Assembly: GCA_946480295.1 (NCBI GenBank)
Contig: CAMLIT010000003.1
Coordinates: 1-64,000, forward strand
DNA length: 64,000 bases
Source of the DNA: an uncultured Gemmatimonadota bacterium
GTDB taxonomy: Bacteria > Gemmatimonadota > Gemmatimonadetes > Gemmatimonadales > Gemmatimonadaceae
Reading direction: 5' to 3'
This document shows, piece by piece, positions 10,609 through 19,181 of this stretch. The first letter of the stretch is position 1; every line of letters begins with the position of its first letter. Under the pieces are notes generated by a model. It did no database searches. It was given only the letters and a program-made list of their open reading frames with translations, and was not told the DNA's origin. Made by a program: the position numbers and the translations under genes.

Positions 10609-12294
10609 ATGCCGCAGCGCAAGTTCAGTCTCGAACCGCACCCGTCGGAGTCGCGTTCGATCAGCGAGGCGCGCTACGACACCCTCATCCAGGCGATCTC
10701 GCAGGTCGTCTGGACGGCGGCGGGCGACGGTACGTTCGTGGCCGAGCAGCCGTCGTGGGCCGCGTACACCGGGCAGCGCGTCGACGAGTACAGCGGCTGG
10801 GGGTGGCTCGAGGCCGTGCATCCCGAGGACCGCCTGCGCGTGCGCCAGCTCTGGCGCCGGGCGATCGAGACCGGCAGCATGCTCAACGTCGAGCATCGGC
10901 TCCGCACCGCGTCCGGCAGCTACCGCTGGGTGATCGCTCGGGCCGCGCCCGTGCGCGACGAGAGTGGACGGATCCGCGAGTGGATCGGCGCGGATGCCGA
11001 CATCCACGAGACGCGCATCGCGGCCGAGGAGCGCGCGCGCCTCTTCGAAGCGGAGCGCAGCGCCCGCCTCGCCGCCGAGCGCGCGATGCGCCGGCTGCGG
11101 CAGGCCCAGGAGATCTCCGACGCGGCCACCGCCGAGCCCGACCTCCACGAGATGCTGCACACGCTCATGGACCGGCTCCGCCTCGCGCTCCACGCCGACA
11201 CCGCCACGGTGCTCCTCCTCAGCGACGAGGCGACGGAGCTCGTCGTCGCCGCCGCGCTCGGTCTCGATCGCGAGCTGACGGAGGGCACGCGCATCCCGCT
11301 CGGGAGTGGCTTCGCCGGGCGCGTCGCCGCCGAACGGCAGGCCATCATCATCGAGAACGTGGACGAGGCGGAGGCGCAGAGCCGGCCGGTGCGTGAGCGC
11401 CTGCGTTCGCTCGTCGGCGCCCCGCTCCTCGCGTCGGGGCGGCTCGTCGGCGTGATCCACGCCGGCACGATCCAGCAGCGCGACTTCGCCGACGAGGACG
11501 TGCTCCTGCTCCAGCTCGTCGCCGACCGCGTCGCTGACACGGTGGATCGCGCGCGGCTGCTCGAGAGCGAGCGGCTCGCGCGCGCCGAGGCGGAGGCTGC
11601 CAATCGCGCGAAGATGGACTTCCTGGCGATGATCTCGCACGAGCTCCGCACGCCCCTCAACGCGATCGCCGGCTACGCCGAGCTGCTCGAGACCGGCGTC
11701 CGCGGGGAGCTGACGGACGGGCAGATGCGCGACGTGCAGGCGATCCATCGCAACGAGCGCCATCTCCTCGGCCTCGTCGAGCAGCTCCTGAGCTACGCGA
11801 AGCTCGATGCGGGGCGGCTCGAGCTCGACATCACGGAGTTCCGCCTTCGTCCGTCCGTCGAAGCGGTCCTGGCCCTCGTCGGCGCGCAGGTGGAGCAGCG
11901 CGGGCTCACCGCGACGCTCACCGGGTGCGAGGAGACCACCCGCGTGCACGCCGACAACGAGCGGCTCCAGCAGATCCTGCTCAACCTCCTCTCCAACGCG
12001 ATCAAGTTCACCGCGCCGGGAGGGCGCGTCGAGATCCATTGCGCCGTGCAGGGGACGCAGGCGGTGGTGAGCGTCGCCGACACGGGGATCGGCATGCCCC
12101 CGGAGTCGCTGGAGCGGATCTTCGAGCCGTTCGTCCAGCTCGATCAGCGGCTCGTGCGGAAGTACAGCGGCACCGGCCTCGGCCTCGCGATCAGCCGTGA
12201 GCTGGCGCGGGCGATGGGCGGGGATCTGCACGCGGCGAGCGAGGAGGGGTGCGGCTCCGTCTTCACCCTCGAAGTGCCGCTCGCCGGCACCTGA
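10609..12294 (+). CDS. PAS-GAF sensor histidine kinase
   Basis: A 561-residue soluble kinase. A PAS domain of the PAS-fold-3 type (about residues 20-145; WTAAGDGTFVAEQPSWAAYTG, YRWVIARAAPVRDESG) is followed by a short coiled coil and a GAF domain (about 180-320). HisKA has the phospho-acceptor His at about residue 344 in SHELRTPLN. The HATPase_c domain shows the N-box LLNLLSNAIKFT and the G-boxes ADTGIGMP and YSGTGLGLA. There are no transmembrane helices, so it senses a cytoplasmic signal. No response regulator is adjacent (orphan). The start at 10609 is preferred over an upstream ATG at 10531, whose extension is Arg-rich and unlike the family. It converges with the SLT gene, with 6 bases between stops. 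Confidence 0.93.
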   Translation: MPQRKFSLEPHPSESRSISEARYDTLIQAISQVVWTAAGDGTFVAEQPSWAAYTGQRVDEYSGWGWLEAVHPEDRLRVRQLWRRAIETGSMLNVEHRLRTASGSYRWVIARAAPVRDESGRIREWIGADADIHETRIAAEERARLFEAERSARLAAERAMRRLRQAQEISDAATAEPDLHEMLHTLMDRLRLALHADTATVLLLSDEATELVVAAALGLDRELTEGTRIPLGSGFAGRVAAERQAIIIENVDEAEAQSRPVRERLRSLVGAPLLASGRLVGVIHAGTIQQRDFADEDVLLLQLVADRVADTVDRARLLESERLARAEAEAANRAKMDFLAMISHELRTPLNAIAGYAELLETGVRGELTDGQMRDVQAIHRNERHLLGLVEQLLSYAKLDAGRLELDITEFRLRPSVEAVLALVGAQVEQRGLTATLTGCEETTRVHADNERLQQILLNLLSNAIKFTAPGGRVEIHCAVQGTQAVVSVADTGIGMPPESLERIFEPFVQLDQRLVRKYSGTGLGLAISRELARAMGGDLHAASEEGCGSVFTLEVPLAGT

Positions 12295-12300
12295 CGCGCC

Positions 12301-13158
12301 TCACTGCGACTTGCCGAACAGGCCGTTCACGAACGGCTTGGTGATGCACTCGTAGAAGCTCTTGTCTCCACAGAGCGCCTCCGCCTCCTTCTCGACGTAG
12401 TTCTTCACCTTGCTCGGGTACGTGTGGCAGTTCGGCGTGTTCGAGCCGTGGACGCAGCCGTTGTAGCGCAGCAGCCCCGCGTTCACCTCCGATGGCGTGG
12501 CGGGCTTCCCCGGTGACTTCTTGATGTACTGGCTCAGGATGTACGTCCCGTACTTCAGGTTCGTGGAGTCCACGGCCAGGTTGGTGCCGAACTTCTTGCC
12601 GAGCTCCTTGAGCCAGATCTTCGGGTAGATCTGCATCAGGCCGACGGCGCCGACGTTCGAGGTCGCCGTGCTGGCGAAGACCGCGTTCTCCGTGAGCATG
12701 ACCCCGAAGATCACGGCCGGCGGGATGCCGCGCGCGTACGCCTCGCGGACGGCGTAGTAGGCGATCGTATCCGCCCGCGCCTGGGACATGCGGCCCGTGC
12801 CCACGAGATCGGCCGCGAACGCCTGGCGGTCGCGCTGGAACTGGGGCGAGTTGACGATCCGGGCGTCGAGCGAGGTGTCCTTCGGCGTCGGCGCGACGGC
12901 GGACTGCGGCGTCGCCTTCGCGATGAGCTGCTGGGCGAGCGGCGCCTTGCCGGCGTAGATCGGGCGGACGTGGGCGACGGTGAAGCCGATCGCCGCGACG
13001 AGCACGATGACGGCCGCGGCGTCGCGCGCGGCCAGCTTCAGCGCGTCGAGCTGGACGGCGAAGCGACGCGCCAGCTCGGCCCGGCGTCCGGGCCCGCCTG
13101 CGGCGCGGCGATCGGAAGTGGTGCGGCGTTCCTCCAGCTGAGAGACGGCTTCGCTCAT
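12301..13158 (-). CDS. Membrane-anchored lytic transglycosylase (SLT domain)
   Basis: A 285-residue protein with a short Arg-rich cytoplasmic N-terminus and one transmembrane helix (about residues 48-65, AAAVIVLVAAIGFTVAH). The periplasmic SLT/goose-lysozyme-like domain spans about residues 120-285. The catalytic Glu is about residue 157 in MLTENAVF, followed by NVGAVGLMQIYPKIW, the standard SLT motif. A Cys-bearing C-terminus (NGCVHG, PNCHTYP, LCGDKSFYECI) suggests disulphides. It would cleave glycan strands of peptidoglycan to 1,6-anhydro-muropeptides. The start at 13158 is chosen because the helix then sits in a normal position; an in-frame ATG at 13203 is possible. Confidence 0.9.
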   Translation of the reverse strand: MSEAVSQLEERRTTSDRRAAGGPGRRAELARRFAVQLDALKLAARDAAAVIVLVAAIGFTVAHVRPIYAGKAPLAQQLIAKATPQSAVAPTPKDTSLDARIVNSPQFQRDRQAFAADLVGTGRMSQARADTIAYYAVREAYARGIPPAVIFGVMLTENAVFASTATSNVGAVGLMQIYPKIWLKELGKKFGTNLAVDSTNLKYGTYILSQYIKKSPGKPATPSEVNAGLLRYNGCVHGSNTPNCHTYPSKVKNYVEKEAEALCGDKSFYECITKPFVNGLFGKSQ

Positions 13159-13567
13159 GCTCGGGTGGGTGGTGGCGCCGGTCGCCAGGGCAGAGCCGAG
13201 CATTGCAACTCATGCACCGACGCTCCCCGCCGACGTGACCTCGTGACCACGGGATCGTCTGAATGGCGGATCCTCTGTCGCGTTTCTGGCCACTGTCGGC
13301 TTTCTGGCCGCCTGGCGACCTCCACGGCAGGGTCCTGCCTTCCGATTCGTACACCGGTGGCCCGCTCCAGGCTCGCGTGCATCTCCGCGGCCGCTTCGCG
13401 CCCCTGACGCTTACGCGTGGCAGCAGCACGCAGGACCACGCAGCCGCACGCCTCACCCTGCCGCACCCTGTCGCACTACGGATCGCGACCCGTGCTCCGT
13501 GAGCAAGGCGCTGCTTCTCCACCGCGATGCCGGTAGTCCCTGATACTTCTTCCTGGAGCTGCCACCG
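13159..13567. other. Intergenic region between the SLT gene and surface operon 1
   Basis: About 409 bases separating divergent genes, so it must hold both promoters. CTGGCC occurs twice around 13290-13312. I found no convincing sigma-70 or sigma-54 match, no RNA gene and no supported ORF. The base composition is slightly less GC-rich than the flanking genes. Confidence 0.5.
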
Positions 13568-14149
13568 ATGTTCCGCACACGATCGTACCTCTTCGCCGCG
13601 CTCGCGCTCGCCGCGGCGACCACCGTCGCCCCGGCGCAGATCCCGGGCAGCTTCTCCGCCACGCCGACGAGCAGCATCACGCTGCAGGCGCAGAAGCCGG
13701 AGTCGTTCGGCATGACGATGTCGAGCACCGTGCAGACGGGGCCACTCACCATCGCCGACAGCACGGCCGGCGCGAGCCAGCTCTACTCGGGCTCCGTGAC
13801 CCTCACGCCCACCTGGGATCTCGCCAACAGCCGCACCGTCCAGATCTACGCCTACGTCCAGACGCAGTTCGCGACGGCCGGCGCCGTGACGTTCCCGAAC
13901 AGCGTCATCGAGGCGAGTGCCTCGGGCGGCAGCGGAACCGCGAACGGCTCGTGGAATCCGTTCTCGAGCTCCGTCGACGGCCACGCGAGCGCGGTGCTCC
14001 TCACCTCGGTCTCGCCCGCCGGCGCGACCCTCAAGGTGACGAACTCGAGCCAGGCGCTCACGGTGAACCTGCGGCTCAACACCACGAACACCTACATCGA
14101 GCCGGGTCTGTACACCGGCGTCGTGACCTTCGCGGCGCACGTGCAGTGA
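13568..14149 (+). CDS. Secreted beta-rich protein, candidate surface-fibre subunit (operon 1)
   Basis: A 193-residue protein with a signal peptide (FRTRSYLFAALALAAATTVAPAQ) and a mature part that is almost entirely Ser, Thr, Ala, Val and Gly in alternating beta patterns. The terminal strand pattern PGLYTGVVTFAAHVQ resembles the last strand of fimbrial or spore-coat-U-like subunits. There are no Cys residues in the mature part. It is the first gene of a three-gene operon (subunit, PapD-like protein, outer-membrane barrel) and its stop lies 2 bases before the next ATG. By position and composition I infer an exported structural subunit; I cannot assign a named family. Confidence 0.65.
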   Translation: MFRTRSYLFAALALAAATTVAPAQIPGSFSATPTSSITLQAQKPESFGMTMSSTVQTGPLTIADSTAGASQLYSGSVTLTPTWDLANSRTVQIYAYVQTQFATAGAVTFPNSVIEASASGGSGTANGSWNPFSSSVDGHASAVLLTSVSPAGATLKVTNSSQALTVNLRLNTTNTYIEPGLYTGVVTFAAHVQ

Positions 14150-14151
14150 GG

Positions 14152-14892
14152 ATGCGGCGCGCGCTCGCCACCATCGCGGCGCTCGCCGCCGCGGCGCCAT
14201 GCGCCGCGGCGCAGGTGGTCGCGCCGCCCGTCGCGGAGTACCAGGAGCATGCGGCGGGCGGCGCGGCGGCCTTCGACATCAGCAACAGCGGGCTCCGTCC
14301 GCTCGCCGTCGTGCTCGAGCCCTACTCGTTCTGGGTGGACACGCTGGGCGAGGTCCACTACGCGCCCTTCGACACGGCGCGGGTGAAGCTCTCGCTGTCG
14401 GCGATGAGCCTGCGCCTGCCGCCTCGGGCGACGTACAACGTCCGCTACGACGCGCGCGCCGCGCGCGTGCCCGCCTGGTTCGTCATCACGGCCACCTTCG
14501 CCGCGCCGACGAAGCCGGGGCTCAACGTCCGACTGCAGCTCCCGCACGTGGTCTACCTCGCGCAGAAGGAGCCGCTCGTCGAGCGCGACGTCGCAATTGA
14601 CGCGTTCGAGTTCGACTCCGTGGCGAGGACCGTGCGCTTCCGGATCTCGAACGCGAGCGATCGCCTGGGCCGCTGCACGCGCGGGAGCGTGCGCGGGGCG
14701 GGGAGCTCGCAGCCGCTCCCCGACTTCCCGCTCTTCCCGCACTTCGTGCGCTGGGTGAGCGTGCCGTGGACGGCGGCGCGTCCCCCCGACCGGCTCGAGG
14801 TGGACTGCGCCGACTTCACCCTGCGCGCGGTCCATCCGAAGATCGTGGCGCCCGCGCTCCGCGCCGCGTCTCGACGCGCCTCCGGAGACTAG
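14152..14892 (+). CDS. Periplasmic PapD-like immunoglobulin-fold protein (putative chaperone)
   Basis: A 246-residue protein with signal peptide (RRALATIAALAAAAPCAAAQ). The N-terminal domain follows the PapD/MSP pattern: a conserved strand GGAAAFDISNSGLRPLAVVL, then SLSAMSLRLPPRATYNVRYDAR, which matches the strand and basic surface used by chaperones to bind subunit C-termini. The second half (FVITATFAAP, VRLQLPHVVYLAQKE) resembles domain 2. Two C-terminal cysteines (LGRCTRGS, EVDCADF) could pair. Chaperones of this type hold secreted subunits until the outer-membrane usher. It sits between a secreted subunit gene and a barrel gene, with gaps of 2 and 8 bases. Confidence 0.6.
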   Translation: MRRALATIAALAAAAPCAAAQVVAPPVAEYQEHAAGGAAAFDISNSGLRPLAVVLEPYSFWVDTLGEVHYAPFDTARVKLSLSAMSLRLPPRATYNVRYDARAARVPAWFVITATFAAPTKPGLNVRLQLPHVVYLAQKEPLVERDVAIDAFEFDSVARTVRFRISNASDRLGRCTRGSVRGAGSSQPLPDFPLFPHFVRWVSVPWTAARPPDRLEVDCADFTLRAVHPKIVAPALRAASRRASGD

Positions 14893-14900
14893 GCGTCGCC

Positions 14901-16841
14901 ATGCCGCCGCGCGTGTCGCGCCGCCTCTCGCTCCTCGTGCCCGCGCTGCTGTCCGTCCTGGGCGCGTGTGCCGAGCGAGCCGGCGCGCAGGCCGTGCTGC
15001 GGTTGGAGGGCGGCGGGACCACGCTCACCGGCGGCTACGGCAGCCAGGTGCACTTCTGGTCCGGGGACTTCGAGGGGTGGCTCGGCGCCGGGTACGCGCG
15101 CGGCTGGCGCATCGCCGGCTTCGTCAAGCATCCGCTCTTCCGCGACACGCTGCGCGCCGGGCTCGACGTCCAGTCACTCGCGCTTCCCACCGACCTGTTC
15201 TCGGGCGGCTCCTTCCTGCTCACGCAGGGGCTCGCGTGGCGGCGCGTGCGTCCCCGCTACGATGCGACGATCTTCGGCGGCGACGTCGGCACCGGGATGG
15301 GCGCGCCCTTCGTCAACACGGCCCGCGCCGAAAAGCCCCTCGGGCTCGCCGTCGTCGACCTGCGCCCCGTTCCCTCGCTGCTCCTGCAGACGCACCTCGT
15401 GGCGGCGCGCCGGCAGACCGCCCTCGAGACCGTCGCGTGGTCGAGCGACGCAGCGGTGCACAGCATCGCCGCCACGGGCGGTGTCGGCGCGAACGTCCCG
15501 TTTGGCGCCCTCACCTGGCACACGAACTCGGAGCACGTCGAGCTGCGCGCGGGCTACACCGCCTTCGGCGCCGGATTCCGCCGCGCCGACGCGCCGATGC
15601 CCGACCTCGCCGAGCCGTACCACGAGAGCGTGCTCCTCACGCTGCGCGCGCCGCGGCGCGCGAGCCTCACCCTCGGCCACCAGAACTTCCGTCAGCTCGA
15701 CACCGCGTCGCTCGCCGGCGGCGCCGATGCGCGCGTCGACCAGGCGCTCGCGACGGTGATGCTCGCCGGGACGACGCTGGGCGGCGGCGCGTTCCAGACG
15801 ACGACGGCGGCGGGGCGCACCCTCAGCACCGTGTCCAGCGTGGCGCAGGAGCTCCCGTTCGGCGCACGCGCGACGGCGCTCTACTTCCAGACCTTTCGTC
15901 GTGGAAGCCCGGCGATCCGCACGCTGCAGGGCGAGCTGCGCGAGCCGGTGACGTCGTCGCTCACGCTCTCCGAGCTGTTCGCGAAGTCGGGACGCAGCGT
16001 CTCGGCGGGGTTGGGCGGTCGCTATCAGCGGGGCTTCACGACGATCGCGCTCGACTATCAGAACTACTACGTGCCGCTGCGGCGCCCCGACCCGTTCATG
16101 CGCGCGCTCACGCTCACCATCCACCTGCAGCTGGGGAACACGAGCGCGAGCATCGGCACGGCGGTGGACCCCTTCGGCCACGTGAGCTACGCGGCGTCAG
16201 GCGGGACCTACGTCTATCTCGGCGAGCTCGCCGGGGGCGCGCAGCCTATCACCGTGCGGCTCGAGCGCTACGTGATCCGCGGGGTCGTCGTGGACGAGGC
16301 GGGTCATCCAGTGGACGGTGCGGCCGTGGACGTTGGCGACGACTGCGTGCTCACCAACTCGCACGGGGAGTTCTTCCAGCGCGAAAAGGGAAAGAAACGG
16401 CTGCCGCTCCGTGTCGCGTTCGACGACTTCACGGCGGTGGGGAAGTACGCCGTGCTCTCGGCGCCCGCCGACGTCATGGCCGAGGACGAGGATCGCGCGG
16501 TACCCGTGCGCATCGTGCTTCGCGCGCCCGGGACGGCGGCTCCTGCTCTCGGGTCGGCGGCTCCCTCGCACGGTGCCGCGGCTCCCGCGCTCGGCGCCGC
16601 CGCATCGCGGGGGGCGCCGCGGGCGATCCGCTCGGACGTCGTCATCCCGCTCCGGAAGGGCGCCGCCCCCGCGCCGCGACGGGCGAGCGCACCGCGAAGG
16701 GCGCCTGTCCGGACCTCGCCCGCGGTGGGACGTACGGCCGCGGACTCGTCGGCGAGCGCGGCGCCCAGGTCCGACATCTCGATCCCGCTGCGCAAGGACG
16801 CGCCGGCGCGCCCGCGACGTCGGGCGCCGCGCACGCCGTGA
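14901..16841 (+). CDS. Usher-like outer-membrane beta-barrel with carboxypeptidase-regulatory domain
   Basis: A 646-residue protein with signal sequence (residues 1-29). Residues ~30-450 show alternating amphipathic strands and aromatic girdles (AGYARGWRIAGFVKHP, TIALDYQNYYVPL), as in an outer-membrane barrel. Residues ~455-545 form a CarboxypepD_reg-like beta-sandwich (YVIRGVVVDEAGHPVDGAAV, LTNSHGEFFQR). The tail (~545-646) is Ala/Pro/Arg-rich and contains two copies of the motif RSDxxIPLRK (RSDVVIPLRKG and RSDISIPLRKD). A barrel followed by a sandwich domain is reminiscent of ushers, but I see no clear PapC-type plug. It is last in operon 1, 8 bases after the PapD-like gene. Confidence 0.6.
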   Translation: MPPRVSRRLSLLVPALLSVLGACAERAGAQAVLRLEGGGTTLTGGYGSQVHFWSGDFEGWLGAGYARGWRIAGFVKHPLFRDTLRAGLDVQSLALPTDLFSGGSFLLTQGLAWRRVRPRYDATIFGGDVGTGMGAPFVNTARAEKPLGLAVVDLRPVPSLLLQTHLVAARRQTALETVAWSSDAAVHSIAATGGVGANVPFGALTWHTNSEHVELRAGYTAFGAGFRRADAPMPDLAEPYHESVLLTLRAPRRASLTLGHQNFRQLDTASLAGGADARVDQALATVMLAGTTLGGGAFQTTTAAGRTLSTVSSVAQELPFGARATALYFQTFRRGSPAIRTLQGELREPVTSSLTLSELFAKSGRSVSAGLGGRYQRGFTTIALDYQNYYVPLRRPDPFMRALTLTIHLQLGNTSASIGTAVDPFGHVSYAASGGTYVYLGELAGGAQPITVRLERYVIRGVVVDEAGHPVDGAAVDVGDDCVLTNSHGEFFQREKGKKRLPLRVAFDDFTAVGKYAVLSAPADVMAEDEDRAVPVRIVLRAPGTAAPALGSAAPSHGAAAPALGAAASRGAPRAIRSDVVIPLRKGAAPAPRRASAPRRAPVRTSPAVGRTAADSSASAAPRSDISIPLRKDAPARPRRRAPRTP

Positions 16842-17360
16842 GCCTCGCGAAGCGCGATGCGGATCGCGTTCTGCACGGCGACGGTTCGGCGGTCCTGCGC
16901 GCCGTCGCGCGCCGTCGCGCGCCGGTGCACGAGAGTCGCGCCTGTCGCACGCATCCGACGCGCGATCTCGCGCAGCGCCGCCGATGCGGATCGCTTCACG
17001 CGCGGCGCGCGGACACGTCGCTCTCGGGCATTCTGGCCGATACGCCCACGACGGTGCAGTGCGCCTAGTGCGCTGCTGTTGGCGACGAGATGACCGATCG
17101 CGATCTAGAACCGCTGGCGGTATCCGCTACAGTGTATCGGTCAGTCTGACCTGTTCGCGCGATATGGGACGGAGTGCCTGGGCGCTCACTTCGCGCGGAG
17201 ATTGGCGCCGTCGGACAGCTGTGCAGAAACGCGACGGTGCACAGAAAGTTGCCTATGGCACGAGTCGTTCGTATGTGCAGCGCCGGAAACGAACTCGGCT
17301 GTTCGTGCTCGCGCGGCAGCCCCACCTCGCAGTCTCCCTCCCTCCGCAGGAGATCGATAC
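16842..17360. other. Intergenic region upstream of surface operon 2, with repeats and palindrome
   Basis: 519 bases with no supported gene. It holds a 13-base direct repeat (cgatgcggatcgc at 16855 and 16982), two tandem copies of gccgtcgcgc at 16901-16920, and a short palindrome GGTCAG-t-CTGACC at 17139-17151. A partial sigma-54-like TGGCACG occurs at 17256 but lacks the -12 GC. The last 220 bases are noticeably less GC-rich and may be a long 5' leader. A good AGGAG ribosome site precedes the next ATG. Confidence 0.5.
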
Positions 17361-17846
17361 ATGAAAGCAGCACGTGTGGTTGCAGCCCTTGCCCTGTTGG
17401 TGGGCGTTGGTGGGGCGGCGCAGGCGCAGGGCACCTCGACCCAGACCGTCACCTTCGAAGTGAAGGCGATCAACGTCATCGCCTTCGCCGGCAGCCCGAC
17501 GCTGACCATCAACACGGCGACCGCCGGCAGCAACCCGACGGACGCGACGGACGCCGCCTCGACGTGGGCGATCACCACGAACCAACCGACCGCGAAGATC
17601 TCCGCGTCGCTCGATACCGACATGCCGAGCGGGGTGACGCTGACCGCGCTGCTCGCGACGCCGACGGCCGGCGGCACCAGCTCGGCCCAGGCGCTCTCCT
17701 CGACGGCGGTCGATCTCGTCACCGGCATCCCGAAGACCGCGGAAGGCGGCCTCGCTGTGACCTACACGCTCTCCGCCACCGCCGCCGCCGGCGTCGTCCC
17801 CTCGGGGACGCGCACGGTCACGTACACGATCACGGGCGGCCTCTGA
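17361..17846 (+). CDS. Secreted beta-rich subunit-like protein, paralogue 1 (operon 2)
   Basis: A 161-residue protein with signal peptide (KAARVVAALALLVGVGGAAQAQ). The mature part starts TQTVTFEVKAINVIAFAGSP and continues with LTINTATAG, SWAITTNQP-like strands, LDTDMPSGVTL, a conserved DLVTGI and a final PSGTRTVTYTITGGL. It is clearly paralogous to the products at 17868 and 22021, sharing the LDxxMPxGVxL block and the RTVTxTI ending. No Cys. An AGGAG ribosome site lies 8 bases before the ATG. First gene of a five-gene operon. I infer a fibre or surface-layer subunit; there is no match to a named family that I can assert. Confidence 0.65.
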   Translation: MKAARVVAALALLVGVGGAAQAQGTSTQTVTFEVKAINVIAFAGSPTLTINTATAGSNPTDATDAASTWAITTNQPTAKISASLDTDMPSGVTLTALLATPTAGGTSSAQALSSTAVDLVTGIPKTAEGGLAVTYTLSATAAAGVVPSGTRTVTYTITGGL

Positions 17847-17867
17847 TCCGGTAGGGCGCGCGGCGTC

Positions 17868-18329
17868 ATGCGCCCCCTCGCGGTCGCCGTCGCCGCCGCC
17901 ACGCTCCTGCTCTCCGGCAGCGGCGTGGCGGCGGCACAGCTGTCGATCACCGTCACCGGTTCTCCGGCCCAGATGAGCATCGTGGGCGCCGTGCCCGGCT
18001 CGGAGCCGACCGCCGCGACCGACGCGTCGACCTCCTACACCGTGACCACGAAGCTGCCGCCGCGCACCTCCGCGCGGATCATCGGCCAGCTCGACGCCGA
18101 CATGCCCCCGGGCACCACGCTGTCGATCACGCTCTCCGGGGTGGCAGGCGGCACGAGCAGCGGCGCGGTGCTCCTCGACGCCACGCCGCGCGACCTCGTC
18201 ACCAACATCGGCAACACCGGCAAGAAGGGCGCGACGGGATCCATCACCTACCAGTTCACGGCCACGAGCGCGACGGGCGTCGTCGCGCCGAGTGCTCGCA
18301 CCGTCACGCTCACGATCGTGAGCCCCTGA
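17868..18329 (+). CDS. Secreted beta-rich subunit-like protein, paralogue 2 (operon 2)
   Basis: A 153-residue protein with signal peptide (RPLAVAVAAATLLLSGSGVAAAQ), beginning 21 bases after the previous gene. It shares with its paralogues the blocks SYTVTTKLPPRTSAR, LDADMPPGTTLSITL, DLVTNI and the end GVVAPSARTVTLTIVSP. The N-terminal VxAINxI segment seen in the other two is replaced by a shorter strand (LSITVTGSPAQMSIVG). That could make it an adaptor, tip or terminator subunit rather than the main one; this is inference. It lies directly before the PapD-like gene. Confidence 0.62.
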   Translation: MRPLAVAVAAATLLLSGSGVAAAQLSITVTGSPAQMSIVGAVPGSEPTAATDASTSYTVTTKLPPRTSARIIGQLDADMPPGTTLSITLSGVAGGTSSGAVLLDATPRDLVTNIGNTGKKGATGSITYQFTATSATGVVAPSARTVTLTIVSP

Positions 18330-18344
18330 CCCGCGCAGACGACC

Positions 18345-19169
18345 ATGCCTCTTCTCGACGAACGTCCGCTCCCGGTACGCCGAGCCGCCGCGCTCCTCGC
18401 GACGCTGCTCGTATGCATCGCGCCGGCGCCGGCGCGCGGGCAGGTCGCCGTGGTCGGCAACACGGTCGACGAGCACGTCGCCGCGCCCGGCGAGACGTAC
18501 ACCGGGTCCATCCTGCTGCGCAACATGACGCGGGAGGCGCAGTCGGTCCGCCTCTACCAGACCGACTACACCTTCTTCGCCGACGGCACCTCGCACTTCG
18601 ACGCCCCCGGGTCGACGCCGCGGTCGAACGCGAAGTGGATCGTGCTCTCCACGTCGCAGGTCGTCGTGCCCCCCGCCGGCGACGCCAACGTCGCGTACAC
18701 GGTCAGCGTGCCGCCAAACGATTCACTGCGCGGCACGTACTGGAGCACGGTGATGGTCGAGGGGGCGAGCTCCGCGCCCCCCGTGGCCGGGCGCCGGGAG
18801 GTGGCGCTCGGCGTCGTCATGCGCTACGCCGTGCAGCTCGCGACCCACCTGCAGGAGACGGGCACGCGCACGCTGACCTTCCCCACGCACAGGCTGACGA
18901 TGGATGGCGACACCACGCGCACGCTCGAGCTGTCGTTCGAGAACACCGGCGAGCGCGCCTACCGGCCGCTGCTCTGGGTCGAGGTCTACGACGCGCAGGG
19001 CGCGCTGCGCCTGAAGGAGAAGCAGCAGCGCGGGCTCCTGTATCCGGGGACCTCCGGCGTGCAGAAGTTCGCGCTCAGCGCGCTGCCTTCTGGCACGTAC
19101 AAGGCGGTGGTCTTCGCCGACGTGGGGGACGACCAGGTCTTCGCCGCGCAGTACAAGCTGGAGTTCTAG
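18345..19169 (+). CDS. Periplasmic PapD-like/DUF916-like beta-sandwich protein (putative chaperone)
   Basis: A 274-residue protein with signal peptide (to about residue 33). It has two beta-sandwich domains. The first contains VDEHVAAPGETYTGSILLRN and AKWIVLSTSQVVVPPAGD, the pattern found in PapD-like chaperones and in the WxL-interacting (DUF916) proteins, where a protein strand is recognised by the N-terminal Ig fold. The second (TLELSFENTGERAYRPLLWV, GTYKAVVFADVGDDQVFAAQ) is also Ig-like. No Cys pair. The gene is 15 bases after a subunit gene and 12 bases before the barrel gene, as expected for a chaperone in a subunit-chaperone-usher operon. Confidence 0.6.
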   Translation: MPLLDERPLPVRRAAALLATLLVCIAPAPARGQVAVVGNTVDEHVAAPGETYTGSILLRNMTREAQSVRLYQTDYTFFADGTSHFDAPGSTPRSNAKWIVLSTSQVVVPPAGDANVAYTVSVPPNDSLRGTYWSTVMVEGASSAPPVAGRREVALGVVMRYAVQLATHLQETGTRTLTFPTHRLTMDGDTTRTLELSFENTGERAYRPLLWVEVYDAQGALRLKEKQQRGLLYPGTSGVQKFALSALPSGTYKAVVFADVGDDQVFAAQYKLEF

Positions 19170-19181
19170 GAGCCGCGCATC

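Noticed and set aside
17221..17360. Possible c-di-GMP (GEMM) riboswitch or sigma-54 promoter (TGGCACG at 17256) before operon 2
   Set aside because: The GEMM core (GGGCAAACC, GCAA, CCUCCGGCC) is missing, and the -12 GC of sigma-54 is absent at the right spacing.
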